From: Mesorhizobium sp. AR02
Lineage (GTDB): Bacteria; Pseudomonadota; Alphaproteobacteria; Rhizobiales; Rhizobiaceae
Assembly (NCBI RefSeq): GCF_024746835.1
Contig: NZ_CP080531.1
Location: 3,100,001-3,164,000 of the forward strand
Length of the DNA stretch: 64,000 bases
Reading direction: 5' to 3'
Both the position numbers and the translations under genes were made by a program. Position 1 is the first letter of the stretch, and the number at the start of each line of letters is the position of its first letter. A model generated the notes under the pieces. That model made no database searches and was not told the origin of the DNA. It saw only the letters and a list, made by a program, of their open reading frames with translations. This document shows positions 35,085-43,730 of this stretch, one piece after another.

Positions 35085-35369
35085 TTGGGGACCGCCATGC
35101 GCGACCATTCCGAAATGGACCTGATGCTCAAAGGGTATGGCCTGACCACGGCCAAGATTCTGTATCACTTTCCCGACCACCCGCATCTGCTGCAGAGCTT
35201 CATCTGGCAGGACTACGATCTGGCCCCGAAGTTTCCGGTGCTGATCAAATTCATCGAATTCTGGAAGGCCGAGCTCGACGGGCCGCTGCACTCGGTTGTC
35301 TACACGCACCAGAAGCTGATCGCGCCGAATGAATGGCGCAAGGTGGACGGCGAGTTCGTCCTGCACTGA
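35085..35369 (+). CDS. Usg family protein
   Basis: A 94-residue protein with the conserved Usg block LMLKGYGLTTAKILYHFPDHP and SFIWQDYDLAPKFPVLIKFIEFWKAELDGPLHSV. The family is found mainly in alphaproteobacteria and its function is unknown. A TTG start at 35085 has AGGAGAA upstream at good spacing and is chosen; ATG 35097 in the same frame is the alternative. A DoxX gene follows 124 bases downstream on the same strand. Confidence 0.88.
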   Translation: MGTAMRDHSEMDLMLKGYGLTTAKILYHFPDHPHLLQSFIWQDYDLAPKFPVLIKFIEFWKAELDGPLHSVVYTHQKLIAPNEWRKVDGEFVLH

Positions 35370-35493
35370 CGCTGCTGCAGACGATCTGTTTCCATTCTTG
35401 TGCGGCGACAGCAATGCGGCCGTCGGCTATCCTTTGCGGGCGGCGCGGCAAGGCAGGGTGCCCAGGGCGGCGTCCGCGATCGGGAGAACGGAC

Positions 35494-35886
35494 ATGACCG
35501 CTTTCGACTATGCCGCGCTGCTGCTTCGTCTCAGTGTCGGCGGCCTGTTTCTTGCCCATGCCTATCTGAAATACGCCATCTTCACGCCGAAAGGCACAAC
35601 CGACTATTTCCAGTCGCTCGGCGTGCCCGGTTATTTCGGCTTGATCGCCATCGCCGCCGAAACGGCCGGCGGTCTCGGCCTGATCTTCGGCGTCGCCACG
35701 CGGCTGGCGGCGATCTTGCTCATTCCCCTGATGCTGGGCACGATCGTGCTCGTGCACGGCAAGAATGGTTTCTGGTTCACCAATGCAGGCGGTGGCTGGG
35801 AATATCCGGCGCTGTGGATCGTCTGCCTGATCGTCATCGCTCTGATCGGCAGCGGCCAGCCGGCACTTTGGCCGATCTGGGGATAG
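35494..35886 (+). CDS. DoxX family membrane protein
   Basis: A 130-residue membrane protein with four hydrophobic segments. The family start LLLRLSVGGLFLAHAYLKY, central LIAIAAETAGGLGLIFGVATRL and C-terminal PALWIVCLIVIALIGSG agree with DoxX/SURF4-like proteins. Some relatives act in thiosulfate:quinone oxidation, but no partner (DoxD/A) is adjacent. ATG 35494 follows CGGGAGAACG. Confidence 0.85.
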   Translation: MTAFDYAALLLRLSVGGLFLAHAYLKYAIFTPKGTTDYFQSLGVPGYFGLIAIAAETAGGLGLIFGVATRLAAILLIPLMLGTIVLVHGKNGFWFTNAGGGWEYPALWIVCLIVIALIGSGQPALWPIWG

Positions 35887-35934
35887 GGCACTCCGGGGCC
35901 TGGGCCGTGCGCCGCACGACCCAGGCGGGAGATG

Positions 35935-36969
35935 TCACACCGCCGGCGGGTTGAGCCTGGCGAAACCTTCCTGGCGGCGATAGGGGAAATACGGGTAGGG
36001 CGCGGTGACTTCGCTTGCCGCGTCGAGTTTTTTCACCTGTTCCGGCGTCAGCGACCAGCCGACGGCGCCGAGGTTCTGGCGCAATTGTTCCTCGTTGCGG
36101 GCGCCGATGATGACGGAGGAAACGGTTGGGCGTTGCAACAGCCAGTTGATGGCGATCTGCGGCACGGTCTTGCCGGTTTCCCCGGCCACCGCGTCAAGCG
36201 CATCCATCACCCGGTAGAGATGCTCGTCCTCGACCGGCGGGCCGAAGCTTGCCGTGTCATGCAGCCGGCTCTTTTCCGGCAGAGGCTGGCCACGGCGGAT
36301 CTTGCCGGTCAGGCGACCCCAGCCGAGTGGGCTCCACACCAGCGCGCCAACGCCCTGGTCGAGGCCGAGCGGCATAAGTTCCCACTCATAGTCGCGGCCA
36401 AGCAGCGAGTAGTAGACCTGATGCGCAGCGTAGCGCGGGTAGCCGTGCTTGTCGGCTTCCGCCAGCGACTTCATCACTTGCCAGCCGGAGAAGTTGGAGA
36501 CGCCGACATAGCGCAGCTTGCCGGCGCGCACGAGCTCGCCCAGCGTCGACAAAACCTCCTCGATCGGGGTGCCGGCATCGAAGGCGTGCAGCTGCAACAG
36601 GTCGATGTAGTCGGTGCCGAGGCGCTTCAGCGCGGCGTCGACGGATTTGATCAGCCGTGAACGCGATGAGCCGTAGTCGGCCGGGCCGTCACCCATCGGC
36701 AGCGAGGTCTTGGTCGAGATCAGCACGGCGTCGCGGCGGCCTTTTATCGCTTCGCCGAGCACCTCTTCCGAAGCGCCGTTCGAATAGACGTCGGCGGTGT
36801 CGAAGAGATTGACGCCGGCTTCAAGGCAAATGTCGATCAGCCGCCGCGCTTCGACGGCGTCGCTGTTGCCCCAGGCGCCGAACAGCGGGCCGGAGCCGCC
36901 AAAGGTTCCCGCGCCGAATGAGAGTGCGGGCACTTTCAGGCCCGAAGTGCCGAGACGTCGATAATCCAT
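35935..36969 (-). CDS. Aldo/keto reductase
   Basis: A 344-residue (alpha/beta)8-barrel NADPH-dependent oxidoreductase. The catalytic tetrad is visible as D and Y in LFDTADVYSNGASE, K in ISTKTSLP and H in LLQLHAFD. The coenzyme-binding C-terminal block is SVIIGARNEEQLRQNLGAVGW. It resembles the Tas/YghZ-like and potassium-channel-beta-like subgroup; the substrate is unknown. It runs in the same direction as the SGNH hydrolase gene upstream at 37015-38295, with 45 bases between, so a transcript could be shared. Confidence 0.92.
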   Translation of the reverse strand: MDYRRLGTSGLKVPALSFGAGTFGGSGPLFGAWGNSDAVEARRLIDICLEAGVNLFDTADVYSNGASEEVLGEAIKGRRDAVLISTKTSLPMGDGPADYGSSRSRLIKSVDAALKRLGTDYIDLLQLHAFDAGTPIEEVLSTLGELVRAGKLRYVGVSNFSGWQVMKSLAEADKHGYPRYAAHQVYYSLLGRDYEWELMPLGLDQGVGALVWSPLGWGRLTGKIRRGQPLPEKSRLHDTASFGPPVEDEHLYRVMDALDAVAGETGKTVPQIAINWLLQRPTVSSVIIGARNEEQLRQNLGAVGWSLTPEQVKKLDAASEVTAPYPYFPYRRQEGFARLNPPAV

Positions 36970-37014
36970 GGTTTTATCCTTTCAATTGCAATTCTAAGTC
37001 AGGTGCCGGTCTGC

Positions 37015-38295
37015 TCAGTTCCCGATCCGTTGGCCAAGATCGATGGCCTCGGCCATGGCCCGGTTTCCCTTGTCACCGGGATGCAGATGGTCGCCGGAAT
37101 CGAATTCCGGCAGCAGGCGTGCCGGATGTGCGGGATCGCGGAGCAACGCATCGAAGTCGACGACGGCGTCAAAGGCGCCACTGGTTCTGATCCAGTCGTT
37201 GACTTTCTGGCGCAACGCCTCCTTCTCCGGCGTGTAGTAACCCTCGAGCGGCGTGCCGCTCAGCGCGCCCTCGAAAGGTGTCAGCGTACCGCCGAGGATG
37301 ATGAGATTGTGGGCGTGCGCCTGGGCGGCGAGCTGCAGATAGCCGTCGGTGAGTGCCGCCAACGATGGCAGGGATTTTCCAGACACAAAGGGCGTGCCTG
37401 GCCAGCTGATGTCGTTGATGCCGATAAGCAGCACCACAGCCTTGGCGCCGGGCTGGGCCAGCACGTCACGGTCGAAGCGCGCCGATGCTTTGACGCCCAT
37501 CGCGTCATCCGGGAGCCTGGCTCCGGATATGCCCGCATTGAGCACCGCAATATGGTTCGAAGCGAGACGCTTTGCCAGGAAGTCCGGCCAGCGATTGTCG
37601 GCGTCCAGCGTGGCGCCATTGCCGTCGGTGATCGAATCGCCGATCGCGATCACCGCGCCATGATTTGCCGGCGCGTCGATGAGAACTTCGCTGACCAGGA
37701 TGCGCGCATCGGTGGTTTGCGCGGCGGCGATTGTGTCGGAAGCCGTCTGATTGCCGTCGCCGATATAGGCGGTCTGTTTGCCGTCCCAATGGAAGGTGGA
37801 GATCGGCGTCGCCCGAGGCAGATAGATCGATATGGACAGGTGACTCAAGGCGTCGAGGGGCAGGTCCACCGGATCGCTGACCAGAGGCGCGCCCGCCGGA
37901 ACTATCGCCTTGGTCTGGCCGCCGAAGGTAACGACGTGGTCGGTGCCGGCGACGATTTTGGAACCCTCGCCAGCAATCGCGGCATGCGCTTCACCGATCT
38001 GAATCGGTGCGTTGGTATATTCGTTCGACAGCACGATGCGGAATTGCTTGCCGCCAATGCTGGTGCGGATCGTCTGGCGTATCGTCTGGTTCTCGAGCTT
38101 CGGCGCTATCTTCACCGGCAAGGCGAAGTCGGGACCCCATGTCGGTTGCGGGCTGGCAGTCCAGGTGCCGACCCAGTCCTGCTTCTCGCCTGACATCGCG
38201 GGGTTGACGATCAACGTAGCCGCCAAGGCGAGCGCGGCGAGGGTCAGGCGCTTTGTCGCAAGGGCGACGATGGTGCGGCGGACAAGATGTGGCAT
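37015..38295 (-). CDS. Exported SGNH/GDSL hydrolase
   Basis: A 426-residue protein with a signal peptide (hydrophobic TLAALALAATLIVNPAMS). Its esterase fold has VIAIGDSITDGNGA (block I with the nucleophile serine), AGISGARLPDD (block II), VLLIGINDI (block III, GxND) and DHLHPGDKG (block V, Asp-His). The large N-terminal beta domain carries IRQTIRTSIGGKQFRIVLSNEYTN, typical of the LAE-5/acyl-esterase type. It probably deacylates a saccharide or lipid in the periplasm. ATG 38295 follows AGGAGAC. Confidence 0.9.
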   Translation of the reverse strand: MPHLVRRTIVALATKRLTLAALALAATLIVNPAMSGEKQDWVGTWTASPQPTWGPDFALPVKIAPKLENQTIRQTIRTSIGGKQFRIVLSNEYTNAPIQIGEAHAAIAGEGSKIVAGTDHVVTFGGQTKAIVPAGAPLVSDPVDLPLDALSHLSISIYLPRATPISTFHWDGKQTAYIGDGNQTASDTIAAAQTTDARILVSEVLIDAPANHGAVIAIGDSITDGNGATLDADNRWPDFLAKRLASNHIAVLNAGISGARLPDDAMGVKASARFDRDVLAQPGAKAVVLLIGINDISWPGTPFVSGKSLPSLAALTDGYLQLAAQAHAHNLIILGGTLTPFEGALSGTPLEGYYTPEKEALRQKVNDWIRTSGAFDAVVDFDALLRDPAHPARLLPEFDSGDHLHPGDKGNRAMAEAIDLGQRIGN

Positions 38296-38351
38296 AGGTG
38301 TCTCCTCTCTGGTTTTGATCTCATGGCGTCTGTCGGGATGGATTCCGAAGG

Positions 38352-39545
38352 TCACTCTATGGATGCGGGGCGCGCGGCAGCCGGGACCAGCCGCTCTTCA
38401 TGTCTGTCGAGACGCAGTGCCAATCCCGCCACGCCGAGCGCTGCGACCGGCAGCAAGGCGGCGACCCAGGTGAGTGAACCCAGCCCCAGGCCATGGGCGA
38501 TGACCGCGCCACCAAGCCAGGCACCGGCGGCGTTGCCGAGATTGAAGGCGGCGATGTTGAAGGACGAGGCAAGGCTCTGGCCGGCGCCTTGCGCCTTGTC
38601 CAGCACCCACATCTGCAGCGGAGCCACGGTAGCGAAGGCGGCGGCCCCGAGCAGGCCGACATAGATGACGGCCATGACCTGGCTGTGGATGGCGAAGCTC
38701 ATGGTGGCGAGCACCAGCACTAGCACCACAAGGCTGCCCAGCACGGCCGGCACCAGCCAGCGGTCGGCGACCTTGCCGCCGGCGAGATTGCCGGCGATGA
38801 GACCGCCACCGAAGACGAGCAGGATCGGCGACACGGCGGCTTCCTTGAAGCCGCTGATCTCCGTCAGCAGCGGGGCAATGTAGGTGAAGACGGCGAAGAC
38901 GCCGGCATAGCCGAGCACGGTGGTGGCGAGGCCGAGCAGGACGGGCGTACGGCGCAGCACGGCGAGATCGGCGCGCAAATCGCTCTTCTCGGGTGCCTCT
39001 TGGCTGCGTGGCACCAGAGCCAGGATGACGGCGAAGGCCGCCAGGCCGACCAGGGTCACTGCCCAGAAGGTGGCGCGCCAGCCAAAGGCCTGGCCGAGCC
39101 AGGTGCCGAAGGGCACGCCGAGGATGTTGGCGATGGTGAGCCCGGTGAACATCAATGCGATCGCCGAAGCCTTCTTGTTGGGCGCGACCAGGCCGGTGGC
39201 GACCACCGAGCCGACGCCGAAGAAAGTACCGTGGGCAAAGGCGGTGATGATGCGGGCGCCCATCAGCGTCCAGTAGTCGGGCGCCAGCGCACAGGCGAGA
39301 TTGCCAAGCGTGAAGATCGCCATCAGCACCAGAAGCACGGTCTTGCGCGGCCAGCTGCCGGTGGCGATGGTCAGCAGCGGCGCGCCAATGACGACGCCCA
39401 GCGCATAGCCCGAAATCAGCTGGCCGGCGGCCGAGATCGAGACGCCGAGATCCTTGCTGACATCGAGCAGCAGACCCATGATGACGAATTCGGTGACACC
39501 GATGCCGAAGGCGCCGGCGGCGAGGGCGTAGAGACCAAGAGGCAT
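38352..39545 (-). CDS. MFS transporter, AraJ/PbuE-type efflux family
   Basis: A 397-residue transporter with twelve hydrophobic helices. It starts MPLGLYALAAGAFGIGVTEFVIMGLL, with the family motif GYALGVVIGAPLLTIATGSWPRK. This resembles sugar/purine efflux DHA1 carriers such as AraJ and PbuE. It is divergent from a LysR-type regulator, whose operator lies between them, and is followed by the SGNH hydrolase gene on the same strand 56 bases downstream. ATG 39545 is used; an in-frame TTG at 39563 is possible. Confidence 0.87.
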   Translation of the reverse strand: MPLGLYALAAGAFGIGVTEFVIMGLLLDVSKDLGVSISAAGQLISGYALGVVIGAPLLTIATGSWPRKTVLLVLMAIFTLGNLACALAPDYWTLMGARIITAFAHGTFFGVGSVVATGLVAPNKKASAIALMFTGLTIANILGVPFGTWLGQAFGWRATFWAVTLVGLAAFAVILALVPRSQEAPEKSDLRADLAVLRRTPVLLGLATTVLGYAGVFAVFTYIAPLLTEISGFKEAAVSPILLVFGGGLIAGNLAGGKVADRWLVPAVLGSLVVLVLVLATMSFAIHSQVMAVIYVGLLGAAAFATVAPLQMWVLDKAQGAGQSLASSFNIAAFNLGNAAGAWLGGAVIAHGLGLGSLTWVAALLPVAALGVAGLALRLDRHEERLVPAAARPASIE

Positions 39546-39664
39546 GGCGGTTTCCACTTCCAAGACGGGCCGTTAAGGCGACGAGCGCCTTGTCCAACCC
39601 GCGCCCCGACCCGAAAGATCGTGTCGCCATGCACTGTGAACCAGACTTGCGCCGGGCACATTGT

Positions 39665-39683
39665 CTGTGAAATAGATTCACAG
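39665..39683. promoter_or_regulatory. LysR-type operator abutting the regulator's start codon
   Basis: CTGTGAA-ATAGA-TTCACAG is a perfect 7-bp inverted repeat with a 5-base spacer, immediately 5' of the ATG at 39684. A further half-site CTGTGAA lies near 39634. This fits autoregulation plus control of the divergent MFS gene. Only symmetry and position support the call. Confidence 0.7.
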
Positions 39684-40589
39684 ATGGCCAGACCCGACAT
39701 CAATCGCTCCGGCGAGATCGAAGTCTTCGTGCGCGTCGTCGAGGCGGGCAGCTTTTCGGCCGCGGCACGCGCGTTGCGCATGACCCCGTCGGCCGTCAGC
39801 AAGCTGATCGCGAGGCTGGAAGCCCGGCTTGGCGCGCGGCTGGTCAGCCGGTCGACACGCAAGCTGCAGCTGACACCGGAAGGAACAGCATTCTACGACA
39901 GCGGGCTGCGCATCCTCGCCGACATGGCGGCGGCCGAGCGCGAGGCAGCGGCGGGTGCCGCACCGCGCGGGCGGCTGCGCGTCAACACCTATGTGCCGTT
40001 CGGGGTGCACCGGCTGATCCCGCTGCTGCCGCGCTTCCTCGAACGCTACCCCGAGATCTCGGTCGATCTGGTGCTGACCGATAGCGTCATCGACCTAATG
40101 GCCGAGCGTGCCGATGTCGCCATCCGGGCTGGGCCGCTCGGCGAATCACGGCTAGTGGCGCGCAAGCTCGGGCAGAGCCCGGTGGTGGTGGTTGCGGCTC
40201 CCTCCTATCTCGAAACGCAGGGCATACCGTTGACGCCAGCCGATCTCGAAAGCCACAATCGCATGGGCTTCGGCTTCGTCAGGCATATCGACGGCTGGCC
40301 GTTCCGCGACGCCGAGGGCCGCGCCATCATGATCCCGATCACCGGCAACACGCTGGTCAGCGACGGCGAAGCGATGCGGCTGATGACGCTGGCCGGGGCC
40401 GGTATCTCCAGGCTGGCGCGCTGGCACGTGGCGGCCGATATTGCCGCCGGCCGCTTGGTGGCGCTGCTGGAGGATTTCAATCCGGGCGATGAAGAGGCCA
40501 CGCACGCCGTCTATGTCGGCCAGGGCCGCCATCTGCCGGCGCGGGTGCGGGCTTTTCTCGATTTCCTGGCCGAGACTGTGCGGCTCTGA
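39684..40589 (+). CDS. LysR family transcriptional regulator
   Basis: A 301-residue regulator. The N-terminal winged helix (EIEVFVRVVEAGSFSAAARAL, then MTPSAVSKLIARLEARLGARLVSRSTRK) is followed by the substrate-binding domain with GRLRVNTYVPFGVHRLIPLL. It is divergent from the AraJ-type MFS and probably controls it. The ATG directly follows the palindromic operator, leaving no room for a Shine-Dalgarno sequence, so the transcript may be nearly leaderless or expression weak. The inducer is unknown. Confidence 0.92.
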   Translation: MARPDINRSGEIEVFVRVVEAGSFSAAARALRMTPSAVSKLIARLEARLGARLVSRSTRKLQLTPEGTAFYDSGLRILADMAAAEREAAAGAAPRGRLRVNTYVPFGVHRLIPLLPRFLERYPEISVDLVLTDSVIDLMAERADVAIRAGPLGESRLVARKLGQSPVVVVAAPSYLETQGIPLTPADLESHNRMGFGFVRHIDGWPFRDAEGRAIMIPITGNTLVSDGEAMRLMTLAGAGISRLARWHVAADIAAGRLVALLEDFNPGDEEATHAVYVGQGRHLPARVRAFLDFLAETVRL

Positions 40590-40710
40590 CGAAGCGCGGC
40601 TTTCAAGGTCTGTTCGACAACCCAGCGGGGGCAGGATATGAAATCCCATCCGTCGTCGCAGGCGCCTCGCGCCAAGGCACCCGGAGCGTTGGCAATTCAG
40701 GAGGCGTGAA

Positions 40711-41436
40711 TTGGTCCGCTTGTCCTTGGCCACGGCATCGCTGCTTGCCATCGCGACATTGCTGCATGCTCCAACGATCTCCGAGGCAGCCGAGGTCTCG
40801 ACGGCTGCGGTGCCCGCTCCAAACGCCCAACCGGATGACGTCAAGCAGCTCCTTTCCGTGGCTTTGGCTGAAACCGAGGATTTCTGGGGCGCCACCTTCA
40901 AAGCCGGCGGATTGAAATATGAGGAGCCCAAGCTGGTGCTGTATACCGGCACTATCGCCACCGCATGCGGCCCTGTTGCAGGGACATCATACTGCGCGAG
41001 CGACCATAGAATTTATCTCGATCCGGCGTTCCCCGAGCTTCGAGAGATTGGCTTGACCGGCGATTTCGCCAAGGCGTTGATTGTCGCCCGAGAGGTTGGG
41101 CACCATGTGCAGAACATCTCGGACGTTCCGCACCCTGATGTAACCGACGGGAACCAGGAAGCCGCTATCATCCGATCGGAACAGGTGGAGCTCCAGGCCG
41201 ATTGTTTTGCCGGCCTATGGAGCCGCTATGTTCAGGACAAGGGGTTGCTGGAAGACACCGATCTGACTGAGGCCAGGCAACTGCTTCGATCTCTCGGAGA
41301 TGATCAGGCGGCAAATGCCTCCAAAGACCCGAACGCAAAAAGGTACGGCACATCGCAACAGCGTATCCGCTGGTTTGACCGGGGCCTTGCTGGAAAGACG
41401 ATCGCGGATTGCGATACCTCCAGCAATCCGCTTTGA
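40711..41436 (+). CDS. YpfJ-type metallopeptidase-like protein, zinc ligand lost
   Basis: A 241-residue exported protein with an N-terminal signal peptide (SLATASLLAIATLLHAPTISEA). It has the neutral zinc metallopeptidase (YpfJ) layout: FWGATFKAGGLKYEEPKLVLYTG, CGPVAGTSYCASDHRIYLDPAF, then VAREVGHHVQN and EQVELQADCFAGLWSRYVQDKG. In the family the motif is HExxHH; here the first histidine is replaced by arginine (codon CGA), so zinc binding should be impaired. A TTG start at 40711 follows AGGAGGCGTGAA. Probably catalytically inactive; a binding or scaffold role is possible. Confidence 0.82.
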   Translation: MVRLSLATASLLAIATLLHAPTISEAAEVSTAAVPAPNAQPDDVKQLLSVALAETEDFWGATFKAGGLKYEEPKLVLYTGTIATACGPVAGTSYCASDHRIYLDPAFPELREIGLTGDFAKALIVAREVGHHVQNISDVPHPDVTDGNQEAAIIRSEQVELQADCFAGLWSRYVQDKGLLEDTDLTEARQLLRSLGDDQAANASKDPNAKRYGTSQQRIRWFDRGLAGKTIADCDTSSNPL

Positions 41437-41464
41437 TGCCGAGCCCGGCCTGTCGGATGAGTGA

Positions 41465-41809
41465 TTACTCGCCGATAGACTTCAGTGCTTTCCTGATCTG
41501 TTCAATGACGGTGCCGATGTCCGATCGCCCGGATGTGTATTCTCCATCCGGGTCATAATATGCGTCCCGCAGCCGCTCCAAACGAGAAATGACGGCGGCT
41601 GCGTAGTCATGCGCCGTACCAGCGACGACGACCTTTTCGAATTCGGCTTGCGCGGCACTGACCGCACCGACGCAGACTTTCCAATCGTAAGGGCTGGCAG
41701 AAGCCGCAGCTTGGCGATCAGCCATGATCGCGACAATCCGGTCTCGAAATTCATCGGCGGATGATGCCATCATCGCCCCTGACATCCCGGTATGTTGCTC
41801 CGTCGTCAT
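41465..41809 (-). CDS. Small hypothetical protein
   Basis: A cytoplasmic, helical, acidic protein of about 114 residues (SADEFRDRIVAIMADRQAAA, AISRLERLRDAYYDPDGEY and a C-terminal TVIEQIRKALKSIGE). No family is recognised. Several start codons are possible (41827, 41809, 41785 or 41773) because no ribosome site is decisive. It runs opposite to the metallopeptidase-like gene, separated by only 28 bases, and the region's GC content is slightly lower than in housekeeping genes, suggesting accessory DNA. Confidence 0.55.
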   Translation of the reverse strand: MTTEQHTGMSGAMMASSADEFRDRIVAIMADRQAAASASPYDWKVCVGAVSAAQAEFEKVVVAGTAHDYAAAVISRLERLRDAYYDPDGEYTSGRSDIGTVIEQIRKALKSIGE

Positions 41810-41886
41810 GATGGTAGCTGTGAACACGCGTCCGGTTCAAGGCGACCCGTGCGGCCTTGTCGAAGCGAGAAAAAGCCGCACGCTCT

Positions 41887-41921
41887 AGAGCCCCATCCCG
41901 ATTGAATCGGGATGGGGCTCT
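41887..41921. terminator. Perfect long hairpin, likely terminator
   Basis: AGAGCCCCATCCCGATT is followed by its exact inverted copy AATCGGGATGGGGCTCT with a one-base centre. The 17-bp arms with a following TATCTCTTTGTTTG tail make a terminator-like structure on the plus strand. It abuts another palindrome at 41934-41983, so it may instead be part of a dispersed composite repeat. Confidence 0.6.
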
Positions 41922-41933
41922 ATCTCTTTGTTT

Positions 41934-41983
41934 GAGCATGATCTTTTCCGAAAACCGGCACCCACTTTTCGGGATCATGCTCT
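41934..41983. repeat. GAGCATGATC-type dispersed palindrome
   Basis: GAGCATGATC at the left and GATCATGCTC at the right are inverted, with inner CCGAAAA and TTTTCGG arms around ACCGGCACCC. This is a common rhizobial intergenic repeat. It resembles the repeats at 23187 and 29698 in layout (short outer arms, poly-A/T inner arms). Confidence 0.75.
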
Positions 41984-42022
41984 AAGGGACACGCGGCTTT
42001 CCGGAAAATCGCGTGGAGCCCG

Positions 42023-43072
42023 TTAGGCCTTCGGCGTGAACGGCGCCGGGCGCCGGCCTGCCGCCTGGCGCTCCAGCATCCAGCCGGGGTATTCGGCCGG
42101 CAGCGCGCTGACCTCGTCCAGTTTGGCGAGATCGTCGGTGTCTAGCTTCACTTCAGTCGCGGCAAGGTTCTGTTCGAGCTGCTCCATGCGGCTGGCGCCG
42201 ATGATGACGCTCATCACGAAAGGCTTGGCCAGGACATAGCCAAGCGCCACCGTGGCGACGCTGACATCATGCTTCTTGGCGATCTCGCGCATGACGGCGA
42301 CGGCCGCCCAGGCACGATCCTCGTTGACCGGCGGGAAGTTGAAGGAAGCGCGGCGGCCCTCGCCATTGCCGGGCGCGCCGGGGCCGTATTTGCCGGAGAG
42401 CAGGCCGCCGGCCATCGGCGACCACACCATCAGCCCGAGTTTCTCCTCGTTGATGAGCGGTACGATCTCGCGTTCGAGGCCGCGGCCGGCGATCGAATAA
42501 TAGGACTGGATGGTCTCGAAACGGGCAAAGCCCTTGCGGTCGGCAATGCCGAGCGCCTTGGCGATGCGCCATGCTGCCCAGTTGGAGACGCCGACGTAAC
42601 GAACCTTGCCGCTGGCAACCAGATCATCGAGCGCCCGCTGCGTCTCGTCGATCGGCGTCACCGTGTCGGTGCCGTGCAGCTGATAGAGATCGATATGGTC
42701 GAGCTGCAGCCGTTCGAGGCTGGCATCGACCGAATCCATGATGTGGCCGCGCGACGAGCCGCGCTGGTTCGGCCCTTCGCCCATGGCGCCGTGCACCTTG
42801 GTGGCGATGACCACGTTCTGCCTGTCGACGCCGAGGTCTTTCAGCGACTGGCCGAGCAGCCGTTCGGATTGGCCAAAGGAATAGACGTCGGCCGTGTCGA
42901 AGAAATTGACGCCGGCGGCGAGCGAGCGGCCGACGATCTCGTTGACGCCCTTCTGATCGAGGCTGGCGATCAGGCCCCATTGGGCATTCTGGCCGGCGGC
43001 GCCGAAGGTCATGGTGCCGAGGCACAGTTCGGAGACGAACATCCCCGTATTGCCAAGCTGGTTGTAGCGCAT
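42023..43072 (-). CDS. Aldo/keto reductase (second copy)
   Basis: A 349-residue NADPH-dependent barrel oxidoreductase. The tetrad is visible as D and Y in FFDTADVYSFGQSE, K in VIATKVHGAMG and H in LYQLHGTDTVTP. The C-terminal coenzyme block is SVIIGASRMEQLEQNLAATEV. It is not identical to the gene at 35935-36969 but belongs to the same superfamily. ATG 43072 follows GGAG. It lies downstream of the HxlR gene on the same strand and may be in its regulon. The substrate is unknown. Confidence 0.92.
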   Translation of the reverse strand: MRYNQLGNTGMFVSELCLGTMTFGAAGQNAQWGLIASLDQKGVNEIVGRSLAAGVNFFDTADVYSFGQSERLLGQSLKDLGVDRQNVVIATKVHGAMGEGPNQRGSSRGHIMDSVDASLERLQLDHIDLYQLHGTDTVTPIDETQRALDDLVASGKVRYVGVSNWAAWRIAKALGIADRKGFARFETIQSYYSIAGRGLEREIVPLINEEKLGLMVWSPMAGGLLSGKYGPGAPGNGEGRRASFNFPPVNEDRAWAAVAVMREIAKKHDVSVATVALGYVLAKPFVMSVIIGASRMEQLEQNLAATEVKLDTDDLAKLDEVSALPAEYPGWMLERQAAGRRPAPFTPKA

Positions 43073-43234
43073 GGTGAAGGCTCCAGGAGAATTGTGATGA
43101 CACAAAACAAATAGGAACGGAACGTTTCGTTTCCAGTGGTGGTGCAATGATGGACCAGTGCTGGCTCAAAACCGTCGCCAATCCCCAACACCGGGTCACC
43201 AGCATCGTTGCGGTAGGGGCAGGCTTCCCAGGGA

Positions 43235-43627
43235 TTAGGATCGAGTGTCGAAGGTGTCGAGTTTCAGCCGCGCGGCATGGTTTTCAGACCAACGAATAAT
43301 CTCGTCGAAAACGGGGCGAAGGGCGAGTGCAACGGATGTGAGTTCATACTCCACACGCGGCGGCACTTCGGCGTAGCAGGTGCGGATCAAAAGACCGTTT
43401 TGCTCGAGATCGCGCAACTGTGCGGTGAGCATGTGTTGCGTGATGCCTGGTATTGCTCGTCGCAACTCGCCGAAGCGCCGCTTGCCGTGAACGAGCTGCC
43501 AGAGAATCTCGCCTTTCCACTTCCCCGTCAGAATCCGCATCGCGACGTGGAAGCGCTCCATTGGCTGTCCGCGACACTCTTCGGCAGGCGCTGAAGCCTT
43601 CATTTCCTTAATAGTCTGCATTTTCAT
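43235..43627 (-). CDS. HxlR family transcriptional regulator
   Basis: A 130-residue winged-helix regulator. The HxlR core is seen in FHVAMRILTGKWKGEILWQL, GKRRFGELRRAIPGITQHML and LRDLEQNGLLIRTCYAEVPP. The family controls redox-stress and aldehyde-related genes; the divergent FAD oxidoreductase at 43731 and the same-strand aldo/keto reductase are the obvious candidate targets. The intergenic 43628-43730 is AT-rich with direct ATCCTA repeats. Confidence 0.92.
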   Translation of the reverse strand: MKMQTIKEMKASAPAEECRGQPMERFHVAMRILTGKWKGEILWQLVHGKRRFGELRRAIPGITQHMLTAQLRDLEQNGLLIRTCYAEVPPRVEYELTSVALALRPVFDEIIRWSENHAARLKLDTFDTRS

Positions 43628-43730
43628 CCTATACCATAAAAATCATCCTACTTGCCAATTCAATATTAGATCACAAAATTTGCAGCGGTAAAGGGATTGG
43701 CCCTGCCGTCCTCATTTAACGAGCGAACAG

